Positions 16,276 through 22,823 of a DNA stretch of 39,101 nt are shown here, one piece after another (position 1 is the stretch's first letter; every line of letters starts with the position of its first letter). Source of the stretch: Chloroflexota bacterium (GTDB lineage: Bacteria; Chloroflexota; UBA11872); contig JAJEGF010000040.1 in assembly GCA_022820025.1 (NCBI GenBank), positions 1-39,101 on the forward strand, in the 5' to 3' direction. The notes under the pieces were generated by a model. The model ran no database searches. It had not been told where the DNA came from and was given only the letters and a program-made list of their open reading frames with translations. The translations under genes and the position numbers were made by a program.

Positions 16276-18042
16276 GTGAGATTTCTCCGGCAGTTGTCAC
16301 GCTTCACCCGGCCCGAGCGCGGCATGCTCATCGGCACGGTCGCGGCTGGCTTGCTCTTCACGGCCAGCGGGCTGGTGCCGCCGTTGTTCGTCCGCCAGAT
16401 CTTGATCTGGCACGCCGAAGGCGCCACCGCCGAGAACGCCATGCTGGTCGTGGTGGCGGCCCTGGTGGGCGCCTACCTGGTGCGCGCCGCCGCTCGGTAC
16501 ACCTACGGCCTGCTCTCCCACTGGGCGGCCTACAACGTGCAGCAGGCCATGATGGTCAACCTCTACCGCCACATCCAGACGCTGCCCCACCGCTTCTTCA
16601 CCGACCGGCGCGTGGGCTCGTTGGTGTCGCGTTCCGTGGGCGACGTGGAAACGGTCGAGGACTTCGTCGCCCACGGCATCCCCGAAACCGTCATTGCCAT
16701 TGCCTTGCCGGCCGCCATGCTGATTGCGCTGTTCATCATCAACTGGCAATTGGCCCTGCTGGCGCTCTTGCCGATCCCCATCATTCTGGTGGCCGGCCGG
16801 TTCCTGTTTCCGCACATCCGTAGCTCTTGGCGTGTAGTGCGCGAATCCGTGGCCAAGGTCACCGCCACGGTCACCGAGGGAATAGCCGGCTACGCCGTCA
16901 TCAAGGCCTTCGGCCGCGAGCGGGAGCAGCTGCGAATCGTCCAGCGCGACTGGCAGCGCTACCGCGACGACATCCAGAAGGCGCAGTTCTTCTCCCTGGT
17001 TCCCGCCGGAATGATCGAACTCCTCGCCGGCCTCGGCCTCATCCTGGTCGTGGCCGTCGGCGGCGACCTCACCCTGCGCGGCATCGTGCCGGTGGCCGAC
17101 CTGTTCGTCTTCGTCGTCTACCTCGGCCTGATCTACCAGCCCGTCATCCAGCTGGCCGCCATCAGCGAGAACATCCAGAAAGCCATGGCCAGCACCGAAC
17201 GCGTCCTGGAACTGCTGGATATTCAGACCGATCTGACCGACAAGCCCGGGGCGGCGGCGCCGGAATCACCCGAGTGGTCGGTCGACTTCGACAATGTCGA
17301 CTTCCGCTACGAGCCCGAGGAGACGGTCCTGCGAGACGTCTCCTTCCGCGCTGCCCCTGGCGAGCTGGTCGCCCTCGTCGGCCCCACCGGCGTCGGCAAA
17401 ACCACCTGCGCCCATCTGGTCCCACGTTTCTACGACGTGAACAACGGCGCCGTGCGCGTGGCCGGATCCGACGTGCGCGACCTCCCGCTCGTCTGGCTGC
17501 GCTCCAACATCTCGCTGGTCCTGCAAGACGTCTTCCTCTTCGCCGGCACCATCCGCGACAACATCGCCTTCGGCCGTCCCGGCGCCACCGAGGAAGAAAT
17601 CCTCGAGGCCGCCCGCGCCGCAAACGTGGACGAATTCGCCGAGCGCCTGCCCAACGGCTACGACTCCCGCATCGGCGAGCGCGGCGTCCGCCTCTCCGGC
17701 GGCCAGCAGCAGCGCATCTCCATCGCCCGCGCCGTCCTCAAAGACGCCCCAATCCTCATCCTCGACGAAGCCACCTCGTCGGTCGACGCCGAAACCGAAG
17801 CCCTCATCCAGGAAGCCCTCGACCGCCTGACTCTCCGCCGCACCACCCTCGTCATCGCCCACCGCCTCGCCACCGTCCGCCGCGCCGACCGCATCATCGT
17901 GTTGCGCGATGGCCGGGTCGCCGCCGCCGGCTCCCACGACGACCTCGTGGCCGCGGGCGGCTGGTACGCCGACATGGTCCGGCGCCAGCAACTCAGCGCC
18001 CGCTGGCGCCTCGAAAGCGCCGCCGAAGTCCAACTCACCTAG
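16276..18042 (+). CDS. ABC-type exporter, fused permease and ATPase (MsbA/MdlB-like half transporter)
   Basis: The product has 588 residues from GTG 16276. The N-terminal 310 residues form a six-helix exporter membrane domain. The ATPase domain (about 335-575) has Walker A GPTGVGKTT (about 371-379), the Q-loop VLQDVFLF, signature LSGGQQQR, Walker B ILILDEATSSVD and the switch His in VIAHRLATV. It should act as a homodimer or with a partner, exporting lipids, drugs or peptides. No partner subunit is adjacent, so a homodimer is likely. The upstream VOC gene is on the same strand. Confidence 0.93.
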   Translation: MRFLRQLSRFTRPERGMLIGTVAAGLLFTASGLVPPLFVRQILIWHAEGATAENAMLVVVAALVGAYLVRAAARYTYGLLSHWAAYNVQQAMMVNLYRHIQTLPHRFFTDRRVGSLVSRSVGDVETVEDFVAHGIPETVIAIALPAAMLIALFIINWQLALLALLPIPIILVAGRFLFPHIRSSWRVVRESVAKVTATVTEGIAGYAVIKAFGREREQLRIVQRDWQRYRDDIQKAQFFSLVPAGMIELLAGLGLILVVAVGGDLTLRGIVPVADLFVFVVYLGLIYQPVIQLAAISENIQKAMASTERVLELLDIQTDLTDKPGAAAPESPEWSVDFDNVDFRYEPEETVLRDVSFRAAPGELVALVGPTGVGKTTCAHLVPRFYDVNNGAVRVAGSDVRDLPLVWLRSNISLVLQDVFLFAGTIRDNIAFGRPGATEEEILEAARAANVDEFAERLPNGYDSRIGERGVRLSGGQQQRISIARAVLKDAPILILDEATSSVDAETEALIQEALDRLTLRRTTLVIAHRLATVRRADRIIVLRDGRVAAAGSHDDLVAAGGWYADMVRRQQLSARWRLESAAEVQLT

Positions 18043-18099
18043 AAGCCCTCGGCGAACGGCCAGTGGCCAGAAGGTCAACGGCAACTTGACGGACGCGAC

Positions 18100-18144
18100 G
18101 AATTACTCAATGCGTTGAGTAATTCTCCTCAGCCAATTGAGTAA
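18100..18144. promoter_or_regulatory. 11-bp-arm palindrome with extra half site (operator-like)
   Basis: GAATTACTCAA (18100-18110) and TTGAGTAATTC (18115-18125) are perfect inverted arms around TGCG. A third TTGAGTAA lies at 18137-18144. The AT-rich arms contrast with the GC-rich surroundings. They look like a binding site for a dimeric regulator rather than a terminator, since the following bases hold no T-run on either strand. No gene starts directly beside it: the ABC exporter ends at 18042 and the PIN toxin gene ends at 18218. Confidence 0.5.
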
Positions 18145-18217
18145 AACGGATGCCAGCCCGGATTGCTACCGAGCCAGACCATGGTGGCCCACCCAGGGCC
18201 GCTTGCAACTTCGGCAA

Positions 18218-18643
18218 TCAGGACGCATCCCAATCCCAGGGGTTGGTGACGCGGACGTCCAATACCTCGAAGTCCGTGACGTTCCGCGTGGCCACCTGCA
18301 GGTGATTGACCTGCGCTGTCCCGGCAATCAGCGCGTCGCCCAGATTCAGCACCCGCCCGGCTCGCTGCGCCTGCGCCCGCAGCATTGCGGCTGCTTCCGC
18401 TTCGCTGCGCCCTAAGGGCAGAATTCGGTCTTCGTACTGGCGGATGAACGACGCCAGCGAGACGCGCAAGCGGCCGCGACGACGCCCCTCAGGAAGACGC
18501 TGCACGCCGAATTCCAGTTCGTGCAGGACGACAGGTGACAGCCATAGATCCGCCTGGTCGGCCAGGAACGCAATGACCCGCACATCCGGGGTGAATCTTG
18601 CTGCTTCCGAGACTACGTTCGTGTCCAGGAGGAACCCGCTCAC
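18218..18643 (-). CDS. PIN-domain toxin, FitB/VapC-like
   Basis: The product has 141 residues. The PIN acidic set is visible: D7 in FLLDTNVVSE, E42 in HELEFG, D103 in LGDALIAG, and N121/D124 in TRNVTDF. The DTNVVSE and DALIA forms are typical of the FitB branch. It should be an RNA-cleaving toxin. The start overlaps the antitoxin stop by 4 nt, showing a single translationally coupled module. This is the first gene of the defence/mobile island. Confidence 0.87.
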   Translation of the reverse strand: MSGFLLDTNVVSEAARFTPDVRVIAFLADQADLWLSPVVLHELEFGVQRLPEGRRRGRLRVSLASFIRQYEDRILPLGRSEAEAAAMLRAQAQRAGRVLNLGDALIAGTAQVNHLQVATRNVTDFEVLDVRVTNPWDWDAS

Positions 18644-18918
18644 TCCTCGTCCTCATCGCTGAACGGGATCTCACGCCCAGAGTCACGACGGTCGGGAATC
18701 GGGATATCTACGCCACGCGGCATGTTGTCGATCAACCATTGGCCCAGTGGCTTACGTGGCGGGACATGCGCTTCCCAGGTTTCGGCGGGAACCACAACGA
18801 ACGACTTGCGCCGCCCAATTCGCTGCGGCCCCTCCTCTTCCGACAGCCGCAGGACTTCCGACAGCCGAGCCTTGGCCTCGGCGACAGTCCATATGTAGTT
18901 GGTCTCGGAATGCTCCAC
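18640..18918 (-). CDS. Phd/YefM-type antitoxin
   Basis: The product has 92 residues from GTG 18918, with an AGGA about 10 nt upstream. The N-terminal DNA-binding part has the Phd/YefM pattern TVAEAKARLSEVLRLSEEEGPQRIGRRKSFVVVP, with the conserved AKA-LS helix and the FVVVPAETW strand. The Pro/Asp-rich acidic C-terminal tail is the expected toxin-binding end. It should repress its own operon and neutralise the coupled PIN toxin. Confidence 0.82.
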   Translation of the reverse strand: MEHSETNYIWTVAEAKARLSEVLRLSEEEGPQRIGRRKSFVVVPAETWEAHVPPRKPLGQWLIDNMPRGVDIPIPDRRDSGREIPFSDEDEE

Positions 18919-19027
18919 AGGACCAGATTCCTAAGTAACTGATAGTCCAGCATAGACCATTTCGGGTTGTTTGGCTGAGCGATTCAGTTCAAAGCAAGAA
19001 TCGTGGTTCAGAGGTCTCTCAGAAATG

Positions 19028-19065
19028 GACGGGGCAGGCGATCGAACACGATCCCCCGCCCCGTC
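19028..19065 (-). ncRNA. 38-nt hairpin capping the pentamer array
   Basis: GACGGGGC (19028-19035) pairs perfectly with GCCCCGTC (19058-19065). An inner stem (GATCG with CGATC, plus two GC pairs) continues to a 4-nt loop AACA at 19045-19048. In the sense of the neighbouring genes the hairpin lies at the 3' end of the array and includes what would be its last two units. No T-run follows, so it may stabilise or mark an RNA end rather than act as a classical terminator. Confidence 0.6.
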
Positions 19066-19155
19066 ACTCCTTGCCGTGCCACGCCGTGCCTTGCCCCGCG
19101 GTGCCAAGCCACGCCGTACCTAGCCTTGCCGCACCCGGCCAAGCCCAGCCATGCC
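19066..19155 (-). repeat. GGCNN pentanucleotide array (fixed GGC, variable dinucleotide)
   Basis: On the minus strand, 18 consecutive 5-nt units read GGCNN in perfect phase from 19155 to 19066. Two more degenerate units lie in the flanking hairpin (19056-19065). Fourteen of the 18 units have exact GGC; the others differ by one base. The last two positions vary freely (for example AT, TG, TT, CG, AA, TA, AC, GT), so this is not a simple slippage microsatellite. It starts 25 nt after the stop of the RAMP-like gene and lies in the same transcription sense. It could be a structured or guide-like RNA, a protein-binding array or a remnant of phage sequence. Confidence 0.75.
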
Positions 19156-19180
19156 CCGGATACTAGCCCACTGGTACCCG

Positions 19181-19792
19181 CTATCTCGCCACTTCTTCGG
19201 TCGGCGTCATCGACTCGACTGAAAATCGCCCGAAGCTGCCGCTTTTCTCTGGCCGCCAGTCGCCCAAACCAATGCGCCGCCCGGCGATATCTAGCCACGC
19301 CCCCAACTGGCTCTGATCTACAAGCTCATCGCCCACTTCTACGGTGAATGTCAGCGCCCACGGCCTGAATTGCGCTCGTGTCCGTAAAACACGGCTTCGT
19401 TGCACGACTACCGGGACAGTGAACTGCGCTTGCCTGCCCAATTCCTCAATCGTCGTTCCCAGTTGCTCTCTGTCGTAATCGAAGGCGTCGATAGATTCGA
19501 CGATCAGACCTTCGCGAACCTGTGGCCCCTGCTTCAGCTTGCGGGCTCCGGTTTCGATACAGGACCGGACGGCGCTTGCCGGGATCGTAGGCGCTCCGCT
19601 CTCGTCGAGCCAAAGGCTGATTTGGCATTCGAGTTCAGCGAGTCGGGCGTCGTCACTGGCTGTGCGGTTCGAGCCGCGCTTACGGCTAATTTCTGCCTTC
19701 TCGAGGTTGGCCGGGCTTCGGGTGTCCAGTCCGGCGGCGCCGTTGTGCATGAGGATGCCGCCCGTACCCTTGATGCGGATTTGGAATCGCAT
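19181..19792 (-). CDS. phage-type protein with RAMP/Cas7-like features
   Basis: The product has 203 residues from ATG 19792, with GGAGG 10 nt upstream. Visible marks are an N-terminal beta-strand ending in ILMHN (13-17), an IPASAVRSCIETGAR segment (70-84) like the IPGSSLKGxLR helix of RAMP proteins, and a C-terminal glycine-rich GRRIGLGDWRP (171-181) followed by GSFGRF (185-190). The overall order, strand, IP-S-x-R helix, then G-rich loop with GRF, resembles Cas7/Cas6-type RAMP folds that bind RNA. Similar 'LLMHN' proteins occur in tailed phages, from memory. No other cas gene is near. The pentamer array follows directly and the HNH gene overlaps its 5' end. RNA-binding role is an inference. 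Confidence 0.6.
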   Translation of the reverse strand: MRFQIRIKGTGGILMHNGAAGLDTRSPANLEKAEISRKRGSNRTASDDARLAELECQISLWLDESGAPTIPASAVRSCIETGARKLKQGPQVREGLIVESIDAFDYDREQLGTTIEELGRQAQFTVPVVVQRSRVLRTRAQFRPWALTFTVEVGDELVDQSQLGAWLDIAGRRIGLGDWRPEKSGSFGRFSVESMTPTEEVAR

Positions 19793-20076
19793 TGCTGAAT
19801 CGCCTCCGTAATGGCTTCCGCGAACACAGACAAAAGCGTCCAAGGATCGCCGCCGTGGACGCGGTAGTACCGACGAACCGTTGTCGCGATCTCGTGGCAA
19901 GTTGAACAGAGCGGCGTAAGATCCTTGACCTCAATCTCAGCGTCAGTGGGATAGGGACCAAGTGCCCAATGATGGGCCTCGGTGGCCGGGGAATGACCAC
20001 AGAACACACAGGTCCCTTCGGTTCTCTCGATAGCCGCCCTGCGTGCCTCCTGATAACGCGGACCGTAGGCAGTCAC
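19534..20076 (-). CDS. HNH endonuclease overlapping the RAMP-like gene
   Basis: The GTG at 20076 has AAGGA with 7-nt spacing. The first 94 residues carry the HNH zinc motif: C23-x2-C26, the catalytic-type H35-H36 pair in TEAHHW, and C57-x2-C60 in LTPLCSTCHE. HNH domains nick or cut DNA with a divalent metal. The frame stays open to 19534, giving 180 residues. Its last 86 residues are encoded within the RAMP-like gene in another frame and are Ser/Thr/Arg-rich, without fold signals. Either a real long overlap exists or a frameshift removed an earlier stop. The domain itself is convincing, the 3' end is not. Confidence 0.7.
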   Translation of the reverse strand: MTAYGPRYQEARRAAIERTEGTCVFCGHSPATEAHHWALGPYPTDAEIEVKDLTPLCSTCHEIATTVRRYYRVHGGDPWTLLSVFAEAITEAIQQCDSKSASRVRAASSCTTAPPDWTPEARPTSRRQKLAVSAARTAQPVTTPDSLNSNAKSAFGSTRAERLRSRQAPSGPVSKPEPAS

Positions 20077-20152
20077 GAATTAATCCTTCCGTCTGTAGCA
20101 AACCGTGAGCAATACGAAGTTGGCGGCTATATCTGGCTGGTAGCCGTAATGG

Positions 20153-20172
20153 TTCGATTAATTCTAATCGAA
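20153..20172. promoter_or_regulatory. palindrome upstream of the HNH gene (possible operator)
   Basis: TTCGATTA (20153-20160) and TAATCGAA (20165-20172) are perfect inverted arms around ATTC, 77 nt before the HNH start on the minus strand. It is AT-rich, and on the minus strand a GATATA box follows it. It may control the HNH/RAMP-like transcript. Confidence 0.4.
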
Positions 20173-20220
20173 GGGAGTATTGACGTCGCTTCGGGACCCC
20201 CATCGACATGCTCACCTGTA

Positions 20221-21201
20221 TCACCCAGCAGAATGGTCAAGAGGCCCATCGCCGATGCGAGCCAGGATTCTGTTTCGCAAATCAATCCGAAATTGCTCCG
20301 GATCTCTCCAAAGGATGTGTGCGTACTGACGGGTATCAAAGTGGATGCTATCGACCATGTCTTCCCTACACGAATAGATAACGGGAATTTCAAGGCCAGT
20401 CGCAAAACCCGCTTCATAGTACACACCGCCCCTTGCACCGTCCTTCCCATGAGTGAAATCAGCCACAACAAACCTGGAGCGTCGAGTCTCAGCAATAATC
20501 TCATCATCGATCTTGTTTACATCCGGCTTCTGGTCTATTCTCAGTGGACGATATCCAGCATCTTCAATAGCAGGCCTGATTCCCTTGTTAAATATCTCAT
20601 CCATACTCTCTCCAAACCACATGGCTACAAATGCTTGAGAAGAATCAAGATTTGTTTTTCGTTCCGCAATCCTACTATAGCCAGACACCGTCACAGTAGC
20701 CAGATAGTCCATATCTGTGAACTGGTTCAATTGTAACCATCCGTTTTGCTGAAGATAGTCTAGACAGAAGAGCACTTCATTTTCACTAGTCGACTCTGAC
20801 CAAGCAAGCATCTCCTGAAAGTTCTGCTGAATTGAGACTTGCTTCCCTATCGTCTCTGAATTCAATGCAATGAACTGAAGAAGCCTGTCGGCTCGCTCGT
20901 GGACATTCAAGGATGGATGATTGAATATCAGATCAACAGTGCTTTTGTATACTATTGGATAGTCACACGAGGACGCGGGATATTCGTCAGGACTTCTTGG
21001 CTGGTTATCAAGTATCCATGTGGTCAGCTTTGATTTCTGCCTATCGTCAATATTTCGAGCGACCCTCTCAGCCTGATTAGTTATAGAGTATCCTCCACCT
21101 GCACGAGAGGAAGCCCTGACAAATTTAAGGCGGCGTCGAATATCTGTATAAACCTCTACAGGATGACCACCCCATATTGGGCATGGTTCCTGTGTGGTCA
21201 C
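20221..21201 (-). CDS. two-part protein with C-terminal nucleoside 2-deoxyribosyltransferase/TIR-like domain
   Basis: The GTG at 21201 has AAGGA 7 nt upstream and gives 326 residues; TTG at 21207 is an alternative. The N-terminal 185 residues are helical, with a winged-helix-like stretch near 135-165. The C-terminal domain (about 190-320) shows FVAMWF (191-196), IRPAIEDAGYRP, IDDEIIAE, FVVADFT, then YYEAGFATG with the conserved Glu (E263). This is the usual order in the deoxyribosyltransferase-like/TIR-like family, whose members hydrolyse N-glycosidic bonds and are often defence effectors. The gene is visibly AT-richer than its neighbours, suggesting recent transfer. A TATAAT lies just upstream. 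Confidence 0.7.
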   Translation of the reverse strand: MTTQEPCPIWGGHPVEVYTDIRRRLKFVRASSRAGGGYSITNQAERVARNIDDRQKSKLTTWILDNQPRSPDEYPASSCDYPIVYKSTVDLIFNHPSLNVHERADRLLQFIALNSETIGKQVSIQQNFQEMLAWSESTSENEVLFCLDYLQQNGWLQLNQFTDMDYLATVTVSGYSRIAERKTNLDSSQAFVAMWFGESMDEIFNKGIRPAIEDAGYRPLRIDQKPDVNKIDDEIIAETRRSRFVVADFTHGKDGARGGVYYEAGFATGLEIPVIYSCREDMVDSIHFDTRQYAHILWRDPEQFRIDLRNRILARIGDGPLDHSAG

Positions 21202-21227
21202 CGGCAATTCCTTTCAGCTATCTTCTC

Positions 21228-21233
21228 ATTATA
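21228..21233 (-). promoter_or_regulatory. -10 box (TATAAT) of the deoxyribosyltransferase-like gene
   Basis: A perfect TATAAT on the minus strand stands inside a short GAGAAG/CTTCTC inverted repeat (21222-21239), about 27 nt before the GTG at 21201. No good -35 is seen at 17 nt, so the promoter may need an activator or another sigma contact. Confidence 0.45.
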
Positions 21234-21367
21234 GAGAAGTTCCAGTCTAGCAGATTCTTCTGAACAATGAATCGTCGGACAACAAGAGTGCTTCAGTCCG
21301 ATAGCAGGAACTTCTGGCCGTGAGTTTCGCTGACGATCTGCATTCCTCTCGGTGCCAACCAAATGGG

Positions 21368-21685
21368 TCATTTGTGACCAAGCGTCTTCTGATAGATAAT
21401 GACCCCGACATTTTTGATATGTCGCCGCAACGGAGCGTACCTGATCGTCTCGTAGGCTTGCAGATCGCAATGCTGCGGAATTTGAAGATCGTCCAAGTCA
21501 AGTACCATGCGCCCAAGAAGGTGGTCGTCCAAGATACCCTTGGTTGCCAGATCAATGTCGGAGCGAGGCGTCGCCATCCCCGTGGCGCGTGAGCCAAAGA
21601 GCACCACCTCGGTAAGCTCCGGGTAGGCGGTAAAGACTCGCGTCAGTTCGGCCAGCATCTGGTCCGTCAGATCGGGGACTCTCAC
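21368..21685 (-). CDS. MNT-type nucleotidyltransferase (partner of HI0074-like protein)
   Basis: The product has 105 residues from GTG 21685. The minimal nucleotidyltransferase motif GSRATGMATPRSDIDLA (31-47) is complete, with the GS pair and the two metal-binding aspartates D43 and D45. A third acidic strand, CDLQAYE, follows. MNT proteins transfer nucleotides, and in related pairs they AMPylate and silence the partner toxin. Its GTGA overlap (4 nt) with the upstream HI0074-like gene shows translational coupling. The MNT gene is second here. Confidence 0.85.
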   Translation of the reverse strand: MRVPDLTDQMLAELTRVFTAYPELTEVVLFGSRATGMATPRSDIDLATKGILDDHLLGRMVLDLDDLQIPQHCDLQAYETIRYAPLRRHIKNVGVIIYQKTLGHK

Positions 21686-22098
21686 AACCCGAGCGCCTCC
21701 CCTGCCAGACGGTCATAGAGGTCACCCAGAATCGAAAGGTAGCGGCGTCGCACATTGCCGGCGACGGCCTCGAACCTGGCGGCGTCGAAGGTATGAGCCA
21801 TCAGACTTCGATCGGTCAGCATGTCGATCCACGCATCGCCGTCCTCGATGAGCTTGGCTCTGAACGCTGCCCGGATCACATGGCGCGGGCTGACGGTGTC
21901 GAGCATCAAACCGTCATACTCCATCCGGTCCTTGAGCGTGTTCCAGGCCAACTCGAAGGTGTATTCAAAGCGCTGGATCACTCCTTCACGCTCCAACTGG
22001 CTCAAGTCCTTGACTTCCGCCTCCAGCGCCTCCCGCAAGAGGGCGTAAGCCCGCGAGAAGTTCCTGAACCGGTACTTCCAGCGAACCTCCTGGATCAT
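21682..22098 (-). CDS. nucleotidyltransferase substrate-binding protein, HI0074 family
   Basis: The ATG at 22098 is preferred (138 residues, opening MIQEVRWKYRFRNFSRAYALL as in family members). GTG at 22146 would add 16 residues. The all-helical HI0074 pattern is clear: VIQRFEYTFELAWNTLKDRMEYDG, then SPRHVIRAAFRAKLIEDGDAWIDML and DRSLMAHTFD. The family pairs with MNT enzymes, resembles HEPN proteins and is treated as one half of a toxin-antitoxin or nucleotide-transfer module. The downstream MNT gene overlaps by 4 nt. Confidence 0.85.
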   Translation of the reverse strand: MIQEVRWKYRFRNFSRAYALLREALEAEVKDLSQLEREGVIQRFEYTFELAWNTLKDRMEYDGLMLDTVSPRHVIRAAFRAKLIEDGDAWIDMLTDRSLMAHTFDAARFEAVAGNVRRRYLSILGDLYDRLAGEALGL

Positions 22099-22164
22099 GT
22101 CCTGATTATCCGCTCTGGCAAGAGCAGACTGGGGCTTGAGGTCCACGCTCCGTCTCTTTGCTTG

Positions 22165-22506
22165 TCATTCGTCGTTCAATAGTTCAGCAATCTCGCCGGC
22201 CAAGGTTGGAAGGCCAGTCTCAACGACGTTCCAGACCAGACGATCATCCACGTCGTCGTAGCCATGAATTAGCAGGTTGCGGAACGCGATGATTCGCTGG
22301 TACCCGCTGATGCGCTCGGCTACATCGGCATCTGACTTGGCCAACTGCGCCATGGCCTCGCCGATGATTTCGAATTGGCGCTCCACTGCGGCACGCCGCA
22401 TGGCGTCACGGCCATAGTCGTCGAAAGACTTGCCGGCGGTGAACTCCGTTAGGCGTCCAATGGCGCCTGCGATGTCGTGCAGGTACTTTCGAGATTCACG
22501 CCGCAT
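22165..22506 (-). CDS. hepT: HepT-like HEPN ribonuclease toxin (DUF86)
   Basis: The product has 113 residues from ATG 22506. The HEPN catalytic motif R-x4-H is present as R76-NLLI-H81, followed by Y83 in HGYDDVDD, the tyrosine that MntA AMPylates in the characterised system. The opening SRKYLHDIAGAIGRLTEFT and the ERQFEIIGEAMAQL helix are typical. It should cut RNA when not modified. The gene overlaps the upstream MNT gene by 11 nt. It is the second MNT-linked pair in 700 bp. Confidence 0.9.
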   Translation of the reverse strand: MRRESRKYLHDIAGAIGRLTEFTAGKSFDDYGRDAMRRAAVERQFEIIGEAMAQLAKSDADVAERISGYQRIIAFRNLLIHGYDDVDDRLVWNVVETGLPTLAGEIAELLNDE

Positions 22507-22804
22507 AGATCCGAGTTCGGCTTTCGTCAACGGCTTCCCGGAAATAGGGGTTCCGGATCGCTGAGTCAACCACCAGATCCACTCGCCGTCCGAAGAGGTG
22601 TTCCAGAGCCTCAAGCAAGCCAAAATACGCGTCGGCATAGGCGACCAGGGCATCCGGCTGAAACTCCACGACAAAGTCCAGGTCGCTGTCCTCCGGCAGA
22701 TCGTCCTGAACACTGGCCGAGCCGAACAGGTCGAGCCGCTGAACGCCGTAGCGTCGGCAAAGCGCTTCAACTTTGTCAGCGTGCTGCGCCACAAGAGGAA
22801 TCAC
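22496..22804 (-). CDS. mntA: MntA-like nucleotidyltransferase antitoxin
   Basis: The GTG at 22804 gives 102 residues, with a GGGG run about 8 nt upstream. The motif GSASVQDDLPEDSDLDFVVEF (from residue 28) has the GS pair and aspartates D41 and D43. A third acidic residue follows in RRVDLVVD. In the HepT/MntA system this enzyme AMPylates the HEPN toxin on tyrosine to neutralise it. Antitoxin first and toxin second, with an 11-nt overlap, matches that system. Confidence 0.88.
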   Translation of the reverse strand: MIPLVAQHADKVEALCRRYGVQRLDLFGSASVQDDLPEDSDLDFVVEFQPDALVAYADAYFGLLEALEHLFGRRVDLVVDSAIRNPYFREAVDESRTRIYAA

Positions 22805-22823
22805 CGGTCGTACCCCATGGCTG

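Noticed and set aside
19056..19155. CRISPR array
   Set aside because: Units are only 5 nt, with no repeat-spacer structure and no adaptation genes nearby.
19008..19298. Open frame across the pentamer array giving a Gly-Ala-Arg-rich peptide
   Set aside because: A 5-nt period written through three phases gives such a peptide automatically. There is no start context, and it overlaps the 3' end of the RAMP-like gene in another frame.
21198..21597. Short minus-strand frames between the deoxyribosyltransferase-like and MNT genes
   Set aside because: They overlap the MNT gene out of frame and have no domain or start signal; the gap at 21202-21367 holds a promoter region instead.
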